DNA of 64,000 bases from Bacteroides zhangwenhongii (GTDB taxonomy: Bacteria > Bacteroidota > Bacteroidia > Bacteroidales > Bacteroidaceae), in contig NZ_CP059856.1 in the NCBI RefSeq assembly GCF_009193325.2, forward strand, positions 2,108,001 to 2,172,000, in the 5' to 3' direction. The position numbers were made by a program, and so were the translations under genes. The notes beneath the pieces are model-generated. The model was given only the letters and a program-made list of their open reading frames with translations. It was not told the DNA's origin and ran no database searches. Below are positions 1 to 8,850 of this stretch, piece after piece; within the stretch, counting starts at the first letter, position 1; the number at the start of each line of letters is the position of its first letter.

Positions 1-1584
1 AAAGCCATTTGCCTCGATTTCGGCATTGCAGAAAAACATGGCGGTGTATGCAACCTTCGTTTCGACGACACAAATCCCACCAAAGAGGATGTGGAATATG
101 TAGAAGCTATCAAAGAAGACATCCAATGGTTAGGCTACCGTTGGGGAAATGAATATTATGCTTCCGACTACTTCCAACAATTATGGGACTTCGCCATCCG
201 TCTGATTCAGGAAGGTAAAGCATATATCGACGAGCAGAGTTCCGAACAGATCGCGCAGCAAAAAGGCACTCCTACCCAACCGGGTGTGGAAAGCCCTTAC
301 CGCAACCGTCCGATTGAAGAGAGTCTCGAACTTTTCAAGAAAATGAATAGCGGAGAGATTGAAGAGGGCGCTATGGTGCTTCGCGCCAAAATCGATATGG
401 CCAACCCGAATATGCACTTCCGCGACCCGATTATTTATCGTGTGGTGAAACATCCGCATCACCGTACCGGCACTACATGGAAAGCCTACCCTATGTATGA
501 CTTCGCGCACGGTCAGAGCGACTTCTTCGAAGGGGTGACCCATTCACTGTGTACGCTTGAGTTTGTGGTACACCGCCCGCTCTACGACCTCTTCATCGAC
601 TGGCTGAAAGAAGGGAAAGACCTGAATGACAACCGTCCCCGTCAGACCGAGTTCAACAAACTGAACCTGAGCTATACGCTGATGAGCAAACGCAACCTGC
701 TCACTCTGGTAAAAGAGGGGCTGGTGAACGGATGGGACGATCCCCGTATGCCGACCATCTGCGGTTTCCGCCGTCGCGGTTACTCTCCGGAGTCCATCCA
801 TAAGTTTATCGACAAAATCGGTTATACCACATACGACGCGCTGAATGACATCGCACTGCTCGAAAGTTCTGTCCGCGAAGACCTGAACAGCCGCGCTACC
901 CGCGTGTCCGCAGTAATCAATCCGGTGAGACTCGTCATCACGAACTATCCGGAAGGACAAGTAGAAGAATTGGAGGCCATCAATAACCCGGAAGATCCGG
1001 AAGCGGGAAGCCACTTGATTGAGTTCAGCCGCGAGTTGTGGATGGAACGTGAAGACTTCATGGAAGATGCTCCCAAGAAATATTTCCGCATGACACCCGG
1101 ACAGGAAGTACGTCTCAAGAATGCTTATATCGTGAAATGTACCGGCTGCAAGAAAGATGAAAACGGCGTGATCACGGAAGTGTACTGCGAATATGACCCG
1201 AACACCCGCAGCGGTATGCCGGACGCAAACCGCAAAGTGAAAGGTACGCTTCACTGGGTGAGTTGCAACCACTGCATACAAGCAGAGGTGCGTTTGTACG
1301 ACCGTCTGTGGAAAGTAGAAAATCCGCGTGACGAACTGGCTGCCATCCGCGAAGCGAAGAATTGCGAGGCACTGGAAGCCATGAAAGAAATTATTAACCC
1401 GGACTCATTGAAAATTCTCCCTAACTGCTATATAGAAAAGTTCGCAGCTACACTGCCCACCCTCTCCTACTTACAGTTCCAACGGATTGGATATTTCAAT
1501 ATTGACAAGGACTCAACACCGGAAAATCTGATCTTCAACCGCACTGTGGGATTAAAAGACACGTGGGGAAAGATCAATAAATAA
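1..1584 (+). CDS. glnS: Glutaminyl-tRNA synthetase, 5' end cut off by window edge
   Basis: Charges tRNA-Gln with glutamine in the cytoplasm. The open frame runs from base 1 without a start codon: the first codons read KAICLDFGIAEKHGG, the segment that follows the HIGH motif in GlnRS, so only the extreme N-terminus is missing. The class I signature continues with NLRFDDTNP, the KMSKR-type loop appears as LMSKRNLL (about 195 residues later), followed by the GlnRS hallmark DPRMPTICGFRRRGY. The C-terminal part is the two beta-barrel anticodon-binding domain. An ATG at 91 lies inside the catalytic domain and is not the true start. The next gene follows 11 nt downstream in the same direction. Confidence 0.96.
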   Translation, partial: KAICLDFGIAEKHGGVCNLRFDDTNPTKEDVEYVEAIKEDIQWLGYRWGNEYYASDYFQQLWDFAIRLIQEGKAYIDEQSSEQIAQQKGTPTQPGVESPYRNRPIEESLELFKKMNSGEIEEGAMVLRAKIDMANPNMHFRDPIIYRVVKHPHHRTGTTWKAYPMYDFAHGQSDFFEGVTHSLCTLEFVVHRPLYDLFIDWLKEGKDLNDNRPRQTEFNKLNLSYTLMSKRNLLTLVKEGLVNGWDDPRMPTICGFRRRGYSPESIHKFIDKIGYTTYDALNDIALLESSVREDLNSRATRVSAVINPVRLVITNYPEGQVEELEAINNPEDPEAGSHLIEFSRELWMEREDFMEDAPKKYFRMTPGQEVRLKNAYIVKCTGCKKDENGVITEVYCEYDPNTRSGMPDANRKVKGTLHWVSCNHCIQAEVRLYDRLWKVENPRDELAAIREAKNCEALEAMKEIINPDSLKILPNCYIEKFAATLPTLSYLQFQRIGYFNIDKDSTPENLIFNRTVGLKDTWGKINK

Positions 1585-1595
1585 AATATAAAATA

Positions 1596-3059
1596 ATGAG
1601 TAGAAAAAACATTCCGCCTGAAAAAAAAGAACTGGAAAAACTGATCACAAACTACGAGGCTGCAAAAGCCGAAAACAGACAACTCTATTTGGATGGAGAC
1701 CAATTGGCTGATATCTCTGATTGGTATGCCTCCAGAAGTAAATTTGAGGAAGCGCAAGAAGCCGTCACTTACGGACTTCAATTACATCCGGGAAACACCG
1801 ACCTGCTAGTGGAACAGGCATACCTTTATCTGGACACCCGAAACCTGCAGAAAGCAAAACAGGTGCTGGATTCCATCACCGAAGCATATGATCCCGAAGT
1901 GAAAATGCTGAAGGCCGAATTGTTACTGAATGAAGGGCAACTCGAAGAAACCCGGTCATTATTAGCTACCATTGAAGATGCGGACGAACTCGGCAGAATC
2001 TGCGAGGTTGTCTATCTCTATCTGGAAATGGGATATCCCGATATGGCAAAAGAATGGATAGAAAAAGGGGAAAAGACATACTCTGAGGCAAAAGAGTTTA
2101 TGGCTCTCCAAGCCGATTACGCATTAGCTACCCAACAATTTGACTCAGCAATCAAGATATACAATCAATTACTTGATATAGAGCCTTATAATACCCCTTA
2201 TTGGACAGGACTGGCAAAATGCTACTTCTTCCAGTCAAAATGGAGCAAGGCTATCGAAGCCTGTGATTTCGCATTGGCAGCCGATGAATCTGACGGAGAA
2301 GCATATACCACCAAAGCACATTCCTTTTTCCAACTGAACAACTTCGACAAGTCCATCGAATATTATAAGAAAGCGATGGAATACAAGGCCGTCTCCCCCG
2401 ATATGGGCTATATGTTTATCGGGCTGTGTTACAGCGCCAAAGAAGATTGGGAAAAAGCGAATGAGTATTATGACAAAGTAATCGATTTTTTAGAAAAAAG
2501 CAACGGTAATGAGTCTGCTTTATCAATAGACATTTATACTAATAAAGCGAATGCCTTAGCCGAATTGGGAAGATACAAAGAAGCACATCAGACTTGTAAG
2601 AAAATAAGCAAAATCCATCCGAAAGACGCGACAATCCTCCTGACCGAAGGCAAAATCTACTTGCTGGAAAGGAAACTTGAAAAAGCCAGAATCTGCTTCA
2701 TCAAGTTATCGGATATAGATTCCAGCATAGATATGTATTACATGATAGCCTGTATCTATATGGAGAACAACTATGAGATCGAAAGTCAATATTACTTAGA
2801 GAAAGTATATGCTCTTGATCCGAAATTTGAAGACGTCGCGGAGAAATTGAGCGTTTGCAGTCTGGCTTACGGTGACATAGAAGGTTTCTTCAAATATAAC
2901 AGCGACTGCGCGCATCCGGTCACAGAGGAAGCCCTTTCGGGTTTGATAAATTATGCGTGTCAGAACGAAGAACAACGGAAAATATTCAAGAAGATACTGG
3001 CACGTATGAAAAAGGAGAAAAAGGAGAATAAGGAGAATAAGAAAAACAAAGGAAAATAA
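1596..3059 (+). CDS. Tetratricopeptide-repeat protein
   Basis: A 487-residue soluble protein made almost wholly of TPR-like helical hairpins (for example AKCYFFQSKWSKAIEACDFAL and SIEYYKKAMEYKA). No signal peptide or membrane segment is visible, and the C-terminus is a lysine-rich tail (KKEKKENKENKKNKGK). TPR arrays bind partner proteins; the partner cannot be told from sequence. It starts 11 nt after glnS and is followed 33 nt later by a DedA gene, so the three are probably co-transcribed. Family membership is clear; function is unknown. Confidence 0.85.
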   Translation: MSRKNIPPEKKELEKLITNYEAAKAENRQLYLDGDQLADISDWYASRSKFEEAQEAVTYGLQLHPGNTDLLVEQAYLYLDTRNLQKAKQVLDSITEAYDPEVKMLKAELLLNEGQLEETRSLLATIEDADELGRICEVVYLYLEMGYPDMAKEWIEKGEKTYSEAKEFMALQADYALATQQFDSAIKIYNQLLDIEPYNTPYWTGLAKCYFFQSKWSKAIEACDFALAADESDGEAYTTKAHSFFQLNNFDKSIEYYKKAMEYKAVSPDMGYMFIGLCYSAKEDWEKANEYYDKVIDFLEKSNGNESALSIDIYTNKANALAELGRYKEAHQTCKKISKIHPKDATILLTEGKIYLLERKLEKARICFIKLSDIDSSIDMYYMIACIYMENNYEIESQYYLEKVYALDPKFEDVAEKLSVCSLAYGDIEGFFKYNSDCAHPVTEEALSGLINYACQNEEQRKIFKKILARMKKEKKENKENKKNKGK

Positions 3060-3092
3060 TCATCAATTTAATAAACCCTAGCCCTAAAAATC

Positions 3093-3731
3093 ATGGAATC
3101 AGTAGCTTTTATCCAGTGGTGTCTGGATCATTTGAATTATTGGACTATCACTTTATTAATGACTATCGAAAGTTCCTTTATCCCTTTCCCTTCGGAAGTG
3201 GTCATCCCGCCGGCAGCATATAAAGCCGCAGTCAACGACGAGCTTAATATCTATCTAGTGGTTGTTTTCGCTACCATCGGAGCCAATATCGGAGCATTGA
3301 TTAACTATTTTCTGGCAAAGTGGTTGGGACGCCCTATCATCTATAAGTTCGCCAACAGCCGTTTCGGGCATATGTGCCTTATTGATGAAGCCAAAGTGCG
3401 CAACGCTGAAACTTATTTCGACAAACATGGCGCGCTTTCCACTTTTATCGGCCGACTGATTCCGGCTGTCCGCCAATTGATCTCCATACCTGCCGGGCTG
3501 GCACGGATGAAGTTGACCACTTTCTTGCTATACACCACTTTAGGAGCAGGGTTGTGGAATGCCATTCTAGCCATTATCGGTTACCACTTGTCCAAAGTGC
3601 CGGGCATCGAGAGTGAAGAACAGTTGATTGCCAAAGTAACGGAATACAGTCACGAAATAGGCTATGGCTTCATTGCCCTCGGTGTGTTTATCGTTGCCTT
3701 CCTGGTTTATAAAGGAATGAAGAAGAAATAA
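3093..3731 (+). CDS. DedA/SNARE-associated family membrane protein
   Basis: A 212-residue inner-membrane protein of the DedA (VTT domain) family, whose members include lipid-carrier flippases and proteins needed for envelope homeostasis. Family motifs are visible: ESSFIPFPSEVVIPPAAY near the N-terminus and FIGRLIPAVRQLISIPAGLARM in the middle, carrying the conserved arginine and PAVRQ/PAG signature. About four to five hydrophobic stretches follow, ending in a basic MKKK tail. It lies downstream of the TPR gene in the same direction and ends just before a long inverted repeat that separates it from the convergent tpx. The transported substrate cannot be inferred. Confidence 0.9.
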   Translation: MESVAFIQWCLDHLNYWTITLLMTIESSFIPFPSEVVIPPAAYKAAVNDELNIYLVVVFATIGANIGALINYFLAKWLGRPIIYKFANSRFGHMCLIDEAKVRNAETYFDKHGALSTFIGRLIPAVRQLISIPAGLARMKLTTFLLYTTLGAGLWNAILAIIGYHLSKVPGIESEEQLIAKVTEYSHEIGYGFIALGVFIVAFLVYKGMKKK

Positions 3732-3742
3732 ACCTCAAAAAA

Positions 3743-3817
3743 TTAAACGCAGATAAACGCGGATTTTCGCAAATAGAAATAATCTTTTGCGTTAATCCGC
3801 GTTTATCTGCGTTTAAT
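3743..3817. repeat. Long inverted repeat between convergent genes
   Basis: Arms at 3743-3774 and 3786-3817 are complementary at 30 of 32 positions around an 11-nt loop. Each arm contains the phrase ACGCAGATAAACGCGGAT. It lies between dedA (+) and tpx (-), where it could act as a bidirectional terminator. A related inverted repeat occurs at 18032-18115. Confidence 0.85.
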
Positions 3818-3835
3818 CCTAAGCAATCCCCTGCT

Positions 3836-4333
3836 TTACAATGCAGCCAATGCCTTATCGTAATCTGGTTCCTGCGTAATCTCCGGCACAAGTTCCGTAT
3901 AGGCCACTTTGCCATCCTTTCCGATCACTACCACCGCACGAGCCAGCAGCCCTGCCAACGGACCGTCCGCCATGCGCACTCCATAGCTTTCGTCGAAATC
4001 GGAGAAACGGAAATCAGACAATGGAATCACGTTCTCAATACCTTCCGTTGTACAGAAACGGCTGTGCGCAAAAGGAAGGTCTTTGGAGATAGCCAATACC
4101 ACCGTATCTTTCAGTCCGGCAGCCATCTTGTTGAATTTGCGTACCGAAGTAGCACAAACACTGGTATCCAGACTTGGAAAAATATTCAGAATCACATTCT
4201 TGTCATTCAGATCTTTCAATGAGAAAGAAGACAAATCAGTTTTTACCAATTCAAAGTCGGGAGCGACTTTACCTACTTGTATAAATTCACCGATCAGTTT
4301 TACCGGTTGTCCTTTGAAATTTGTTGTTGCCAT
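3836..4333 (-). CDS. tpx: Thiol peroxidase (Tpx, atypical 2-Cys peroxiredoxin)
   Basis: A 165-residue cytoplasmic peroxiredoxin that reduces hydroperoxides using thioredoxin. The N-terminus has the Tpx phrase TNFKGQPVKLIGEFIQVGKVAPDF. The peroxidatic cysteine sits in FPSLDTSVCATSVRKFN, and the second cysteine in SRFCTTEGIENV is where the Tpx resolving cysteine belongs. Length is typical of Tpx. It is transcribed toward the dedA gene and divergently from the HdeD-like gene, with 135 nt between the two starts. Part of the oxidative-stress defence expected in an anaerobe such as Bacteroides. Confidence 0.95.
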   Translation of the reverse strand: MATTNFKGQPVKLIGEFIQVGKVAPDFELVKTDLSSFSLKDLNDKNVILNIFPSLDTSVCATSVRKFNKMAAGLKDTVVLAISKDLPFAHSRFCTTEGIENVIPLSDFRFSDFDESYGVRMADGPLAGLLARAVVVIGKDGKVAYTELVPEITQEPDYDKALAAL

Positions 4334-4468
4334 AATGCATATCTATTTAAAAATTACTTTATATAGAAACAACAATTACCCAAAATATGTTCACGGAAAA
4401 CCTTTTCCAAATTGAATTTGTTATCTCACAACGAAATTATTCTAGTAACAATTTAAAATAGAAAATGT

Positions 4469-5032
4469 ATGGAAACAGTATTCAATGAGATTCAACATTC
4501 AGTAAAGAACTGGTGGACTTCCCTTCTTCTGGGAATCGTGTATATTATCGTAGCCCTTTGGCTCATGTTCTCCCCCGTAAGCAGTTACATAGCTTTAAGT
4601 ATTATCTTCAGCGTATCTATGCTGGTCAGCGGAATTTTGGAAATCATTTTCGCCATCAGTAACAAGAAAGGTGTTCCCAGTTGGGGATGGTACGTTGTAG
4701 GAGGAATCATCGACCTTATCCTAGGCATTTACCTGATCGCTTACCCGATGGTCAGCATGGAAGTCATTCCGTTTATCATCGCCTTCTGGCTCATGTTCCG
4801 CGGTTTCTCTTCTACCGGCTATTCCATCGACCTGAAACGTTACGGAACCCGCGACTGGGGATGGTATATGGCATTCGGCATTCTGGCTATCCTCTGCTCA
4901 TTGCTGATATTGTGGCAACCAGCCATAGGAGCCCTTTATGCAGTCTACATGATCTCTTTCGCATTCCTCATCATCGGACTTTTCCGTGTCATGCTTTCAT
5001 TTGAACTAAAGAATTTACATAAAAGAAAATAA
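4469..5032 (+). CDS. HdeD-family (DUF308) membrane protein
   Basis: A 187-residue protein with about six hydrophobic helices and repeated glycine/tryptophan turns (SWGWYVVGGIIDLILGIYLI and DWGWYMAFGILAILCSLLIL), the pattern of HdeD/DUF308 proteins. E. coli HdeD is linked to acid resistance; the role in Bacteroides is not established. The start is the ATG at 4469, preceded by an A/T-rich leader and divergent from tpx. Confidence 0.85.
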   Translation: METVFNEIQHSVKNWWTSLLLGIVYIIVALWLMFSPVSSYIALSIIFSVSMLVSGILEIIFAISNKKGVPSWGWYVVGGIIDLILGIYLIAYPMVSMEVIPFIIAFWLMFRGFSSTGYSIDLKRYGTRDWGWYMAFGILAILCSLLILWQPAIGALYAVYMISFAFLIIGLFRVMLSFELKNLHKRK

Positions 5033-5064
5033 AAATCTTTCGGCACTTACTTTGGTATTTTGTT

Positions 5065-5072
5065 TATCTTTG
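5065..5072 (+). promoter_or_regulatory. Bacteroides -7 box upstream of DUF4494 gene
   Basis: TATCTTTG matches the Bacteroides -7 consensus TAnnTTTG, 43 nt upstream of the DUF4494 start. No clear -33 TTTG at the usual distance. Confidence 0.5.
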
Positions 5073-5115
5073 TAGGCAATTTACATGAATCAACTAATTA
5101 AACAGAAAGAAAATT

Positions 5116-5595
5116 ATGGCAATGCATACATGGTTTGAGTGCAAGATCCGTTATGAGAAAGTAATGGAAAACGGAATGCAGAAGAAAGTTACGGAACCTT
5201 ATCTGGTTGACGCACTCAGCTTTACAGAAGCAGAGGCACGAATCATCGAGGAAATGACTCCGTTTATCTCCGGAGAATTTACCGTTTCGGACATTAAACG
5301 TGCCAACTATAGTGAACTTTTCCCCAGTGACGAAGAAAGTGCCGATCGCTGGTTCAAATGCAAACTTATTTTCATCACGCTGGATGAAAAAAGCGGTGCG
5401 GAGAAAAAGACATCCACTCAAGTGCTGGTACAGGCTGCCGACCTGCGCGACGCGGTGAAGAAGCTGGACGAGGGAATGAAAGGTACAATGGCCGATTATC
5501 AGATCGGAATGGTATCCGAGACTCCGTTGATGGACGTCTACCCTTACAGTGCCGGACCGAATGACAAACCGGAGTTTGACCCCGCAAAAGCATAA
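5116..5595 (+). CDS. DUF4494 family protein
   Basis: A 159-residue soluble protein starting MAMHTWFECKIRYEKVMENG, which I recognise as the Bacteroidetes DUF4494 family. It contains two similar halves: WFECKIRYEK...KVTEPYLVDALSFTEAEARI and WFKCKLIFITLDEKSGAEKKTSTQVLVQAADLRDAV, suggesting an internal duplication. No catalytic motif is visible. The stop codon abuts the ATG of the yggS-like gene, so translation is probably coupled. Function unknown. Confidence 0.8.
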   Translation: MAMHTWFECKIRYEKVMENGMQKKVTEPYLVDALSFTEAEARIIEEMTPFISGEFTVSDIKRANYSELFPSDEESADRWFKCKLIFITLDEKSGAEKKTSTQVLVQAADLRDAVKKLDEGMKGTMADYQIGMVSETPLMDVYPYSAGPNDKPEFDPAKA

Positions 5596-6276
5596 ATGAC
5601 AATGAGTATTGCTGACAATTTAAAGCAAGTACTGGCCGAGCTCCCGCAAGGAGTCCGGCTAGTTACTGTCTCGAAATTCCATCCCAATGAAGCGATAGAA
5701 GAAGCATATCAGGCGGGACAGCGTATTTTTGGAGAGAGCAAGGTGCAGGAAATGACAGCTAAATACGAAAGTTTACCCAAAGACATCGAATGGCATTTTA
5801 TCGGACACTTGCAAAGTAACAAAATCAAATACATGATACCATACGTAGCGATGATACATGGCATTGATACCTATAAATTGCTGGCAGAAGTCAACAAGCA
5901 GGCAGGCAAGGCAGGACGTACCGTAAACTGCCTGTTGCAGATACACGTGGCGCAGGAAGAAACAAAATTCGGTTTCAGCCCCGAAGAATGCAGGGAAATG
6001 CTGGATGCCGGAGAGTGGAAAGCATTGGCACACGTGCGTATCTGCGGCTTGATGGGAATGGCAAGCAACACCGATAATATCGAACAAATCAACGGTGAAT
6101 TCCGTTTATTGAACAGTCTCTTTAAGGAGATTAAAGCAAACTGGTTCGCCGACTCGGACGCTTTCCGGGAATTGTCGATGGGTATGTCGCACGATTATCA
6201 CGAAGCCATTGCCTCCGGAAGTACGTTAGTACGGGTAGGAAGCAAGATTTTCGGAGAACGAGAATATAATATTTAA
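5596..6276 (+). CDS. yggS: YggS/PLPBP family PLP-binding protein
   Basis: A 226-residue member of the YggS (PROSC, PLP homeostasis) family: a single-domain alanine-racemase-like TIM barrel that binds PLP without a known enzymatic role. The PLP lysine lies in RLVTVSKFHPNEAI; other family marks are GESKVQEM, EWHFIGHLQSNKIKYM, CGLMGMASN, ELSMGMSHDYHEAI and GSTLVRVGSKIFGERE at the C-terminus. Length is that of the family. It begins directly after the DUF4494 stop; a second ATG at 5602 is an alternative start. Confidence 0.95.
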   Translation: MTMSIADNLKQVLAELPQGVRLVTVSKFHPNEAIEEAYQAGQRIFGESKVQEMTAKYESLPKDIEWHFIGHLQSNKIKYMIPYVAMIHGIDTYKLLAEVNKQAGKAGRTVNCLLQIHVAQEETKFGFSPEECREMLDAGEWKALAHVRICGLMGMASNTDNIEQINGEFRLLNSLFKEIKANWFADSDAFRELSMGMSHDYHEAIASGSTLVRVGSKIFGEREYNI

Positions 6277-6291
6277 CCAATCATTATCACC

Positions 6292-7269
6292 ATGACCGAT
6301 TTAAAAACTACTTTCGCAGGGCTTTCCCTCAGGAACCCTATTATCATCAGTAGCTCGGGACTGACCAACAGTGTCGGCAAAAACAAGAAGCTGGCCGAAG
6401 ACGGAGCCGGTGCTATCGTTCTGAAATCACTGTTCGAAGAGCAAATCATGCTGGAAGCAGAACAACTGAAAGATCCGGCTTTCTATCCGGAAGGCAGTGA
6501 TTACCTGGCAGAGTACATTCGTGAACACAAGCTATCCGAATATCTGACTTTGATAAAAGAAAGCAAAAAGGTATGCCCGATTCCTATCATTGCCAGCATT
6601 AACTGTTACAGTGATTCCGAATGGGTAGACTTTGCCAAACAAATAGAAGAAGCCGGAGCCGATGCGATAGAGATCAATATTCTGGCTTTGCAGTCGGACG
6701 TACAATATACATACGGTTCTTTTGAACAGCGTCACATTGATATTCTCCGCCACATCAAAAGAACGGTAAGCATTCCGGTCATCATGAAATTGGGTGACAA
6801 CCTGACTAATCCCGTAGCACTGATCGATCAGTTGTATGCCAACGGTGCGGCGGCTGTTGTTCTCTTCAACCGCTTCTACCAGCCGGACATCAACATTGAA
6901 AAGATGGAGCATATCTCAGGCGAAGTATTCAGCACTATTGCCGACCTGGCCACTCCTCTCCGTTGGATCGGTATAGCATCTGCCGCAGTAGACAAGATCG
7001 ACTATGCAGCTTCCGGTGGCGTGGCCAATGCAGAAGCAGTAGTCAAGGCTATTCTTGCCGGTGCTTCAGCCGTAGAAATTTGCAGCGCGATCTACCAGAA
7101 TACAAACGCATTCATCAGCGAAGCCAACCGCTTCCTCTCCGCATGGATGGAACGCAAAGGCTTCAACAGCATTGCACAGTTCAAAGGCAAGCTGAATATC
7201 AAGGATATTCAAGGGATTAATACTTTTGAACGTACACAGTTCTTGAAATACTTCGGGAAGAAAGAATAA
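6292..7269 (+). CDS. Dihydroorotate dehydrogenase-like flavoprotein
   Basis: A 325-residue FMN-binding TIM-barrel protein of the DHODH class. It opens with LKTTFAGLSLRNPIIISSSG, typical of class 1 PyrD, and retains VIMKLGDNL and ASGGVANAEAVVKAILAGAS, which match FMN and phosphate binding loops. The usual PyrD active-site Cys/Ser region is not obvious, and Bacteroides carries this gene in addition to a canonical pyrD, so the substrate is uncertain. Last gene of the run from 5116; start 15 nt after yggS. Confidence 0.85.
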   Translation: MTDLKTTFAGLSLRNPIIISSSGLTNSVGKNKKLAEDGAGAIVLKSLFEEQIMLEAEQLKDPAFYPEGSDYLAEYIREHKLSEYLTLIKESKKVCPIPIIASINCYSDSEWVDFAKQIEEAGADAIEINILALQSDVQYTYGSFEQRHIDILRHIKRTVSIPVIMKLGDNLTNPVALIDQLYANGAAAVVLFNRFYQPDINIEKMEHISGEVFSTIADLATPLRWIGIASAAVDKIDYAASGGVANAEAVVKAILAGASAVEICSAIYQNTNAFISEANRFLSAWMERKGFNSIAQFKGKLNIKDIQGINTFERTQFLKYFGKKE

Positions 7270-7391
7270 AGATTAAATGAAGAATTTATTTTAAACGAAG
7301 AATAAATTTTGAATGAAGAATGAAGGATTATCTGCGCTCTAATGCTGCATAGTAAATTCTTCATTCTTCATCTTTTTATTTTTAATTTCTT

Positions 7392-8717
7392 CTACAGCAA
7401 GTTACTTGCCAGCTCGCTTAGCTCACTTCGTTCTCCCTTTACCAAGTTCACGTGCGCAAAGATTTTTTGGTCTTTCATACGGTCAATCATATATACCAGA
7501 CCATTGGACTGGCTGTCCAGATACGGCTGGTCAATCTGTTGGATATCTCCGGTAAACACCATCTTCGTACCTTCTCCCGCACGAGTAATGATGGTCTTTA
7601 TCTCATTCGGCGTCAGGTTTTGCGCCTCGTCGATGATGCAATACATCTCGCTCAAGCTGCGGCCACGTATAAATGCCAAAGCCTCAATGACCAACTGTTC
7701 ACTTTTCTGCATATCTTCTATACGCTTCACTTCGGTAGAGTTAGCAGCAAACTGGCGTTTTATCACGTTCAAGTTGTCGAATAGCGGTTGCATATAAGGA
7801 GCCACTTTCTCCTGCGCGTCTCCCGGAAGAAAACCTATATCCTTGTTGGAAAGCGCAACGACAGGGCGTGCCAGCAGAATCTGCTTGTAATCGGTCAGTC
7901 TGCCCAAAGCGGCAGCCAATGCCAACAGCGTCTTACCCGTTCCCGCCTTTCCGGTCAACGCTACCAGCTTCACATTCGGATCATTCAGAATCTCAAAAGC
8001 AAAACTCTGTTCCGCGTTGCGTGGTTCGATTCCGTAGTTCTTACCCTTCATTACCCGGCAGATAGAATGAGTAAAAGGATTGTAACGTGCCAGCACCGTA
8101 TTCCGGTCACTCTTCAGTACGAAACATTCGTTAGGATGAATCAGATCCTTAAAATCAAATTCACTCAAGTCGATACCCTCCTTAGAAGAATAAATACGGT
8201 CAATCAATGCCGGATCTATATTTTCAAAGATTTCATTAGATTTCTCAAAGACATCCACATTCACCACCTTGTCCGTGATATAATCCTCGCACAGCAGACC
8301 GATGGAACGCGCCTTCATACGCAGGTTCACGTCTTTGGTCACCAATACCGTTTTCATTTTCGGATATTTGGAAGCAAGAAACTCGGTTGCCGCCAAAATA
8401 AAATGATCGGGCTTCTTCGCCGGAAAAGCAGTCCATACTTCGGGAGCCTCCACCTGACCGGTCACCACAAACAGGCGTCCCAAGCCTTCGCCCAGCTTCA
8501 CTCCTTTCGAGAAAATCTCGTCACTCGTCAGCGTATCCAACTCACGCACAAACTCACGGGCATTGAAATTAATCTGCTCGTTTCCTTTCTTGAATTTATC
8601 CAACTCCTCAAGCACGACAAGGGGAAGATAAATATCATTTTCCTGGAAATTCTTCAAGCAATTATAGTCGTGAAGAATAACATTGGTGTCTAGCACAAAA
8701 TTTTTCTTAGTTCCCAT
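7392..8717 (-). CDS. phoH: PIN domain-PhoH family ATPase
   Basis: A 441-residue PhoH2-type protein: an N-terminal PIN ribonuclease domain (about residues 5-155, opening FVLDTNVILHD and continuing VTKDVNLRMKA) fused to a PhoH helicase-like ATPase (about 230-435). Walker A is GKAGTGKT at 256-263; Walker B is in MYCIIDEAQNL. PIN-PhoH proteins elsewhere unwind and cleave RNA. The acidic residues of the PIN site and the P-loop appear intact. It is transcribed toward the DHODH-like gene and divergently from folC. Confidence 0.95.
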   Translation of the reverse strand: MGTKKNFVLDTNVILHDYNCLKNFQENDIYLPLVVLEELDKFKKGNEQINFNAREFVRELDTLTSDEIFSKGVKLGEGLGRLFVVTGQVEAPEVWTAFPAKKPDHFILAATEFLASKYPKMKTVLVTKDVNLRMKARSIGLLCEDYITDKVVNVDVFEKSNEIFENIDPALIDRIYSSKEGIDLSEFDFKDLIHPNECFVLKSDRNTVLARYNPFTHSICRVMKGKNYGIEPRNAEQSFAFEILNDPNVKLVALTGKAGTGKTLLALAAALGRLTDYKQILLARPVVALSNKDIGFLPGDAQEKVAPYMQPLFDNLNVIKRQFAANSTEVKRIEDMQKSEQLVIEALAFIRGRSLSEMYCIIDEAQNLTPNEIKTIITRAGEGTKMVFTGDIQQIDQPYLDSQSNGLVYMIDRMKDQKIFAHVNLVKGERSELSELASNLL

Positions 8718-8850
8718 GATTTCTTAGATTTAAATGTTGATATTTGCAATCTCAATTCGTCAACCTCACTTATCGCAGTCCGGTTGACGGTTCTAAAGAT
8801 AAACAAATTAGCGGGCAATAAAGATTGCCCGGCGTTAAATATTATAAAAC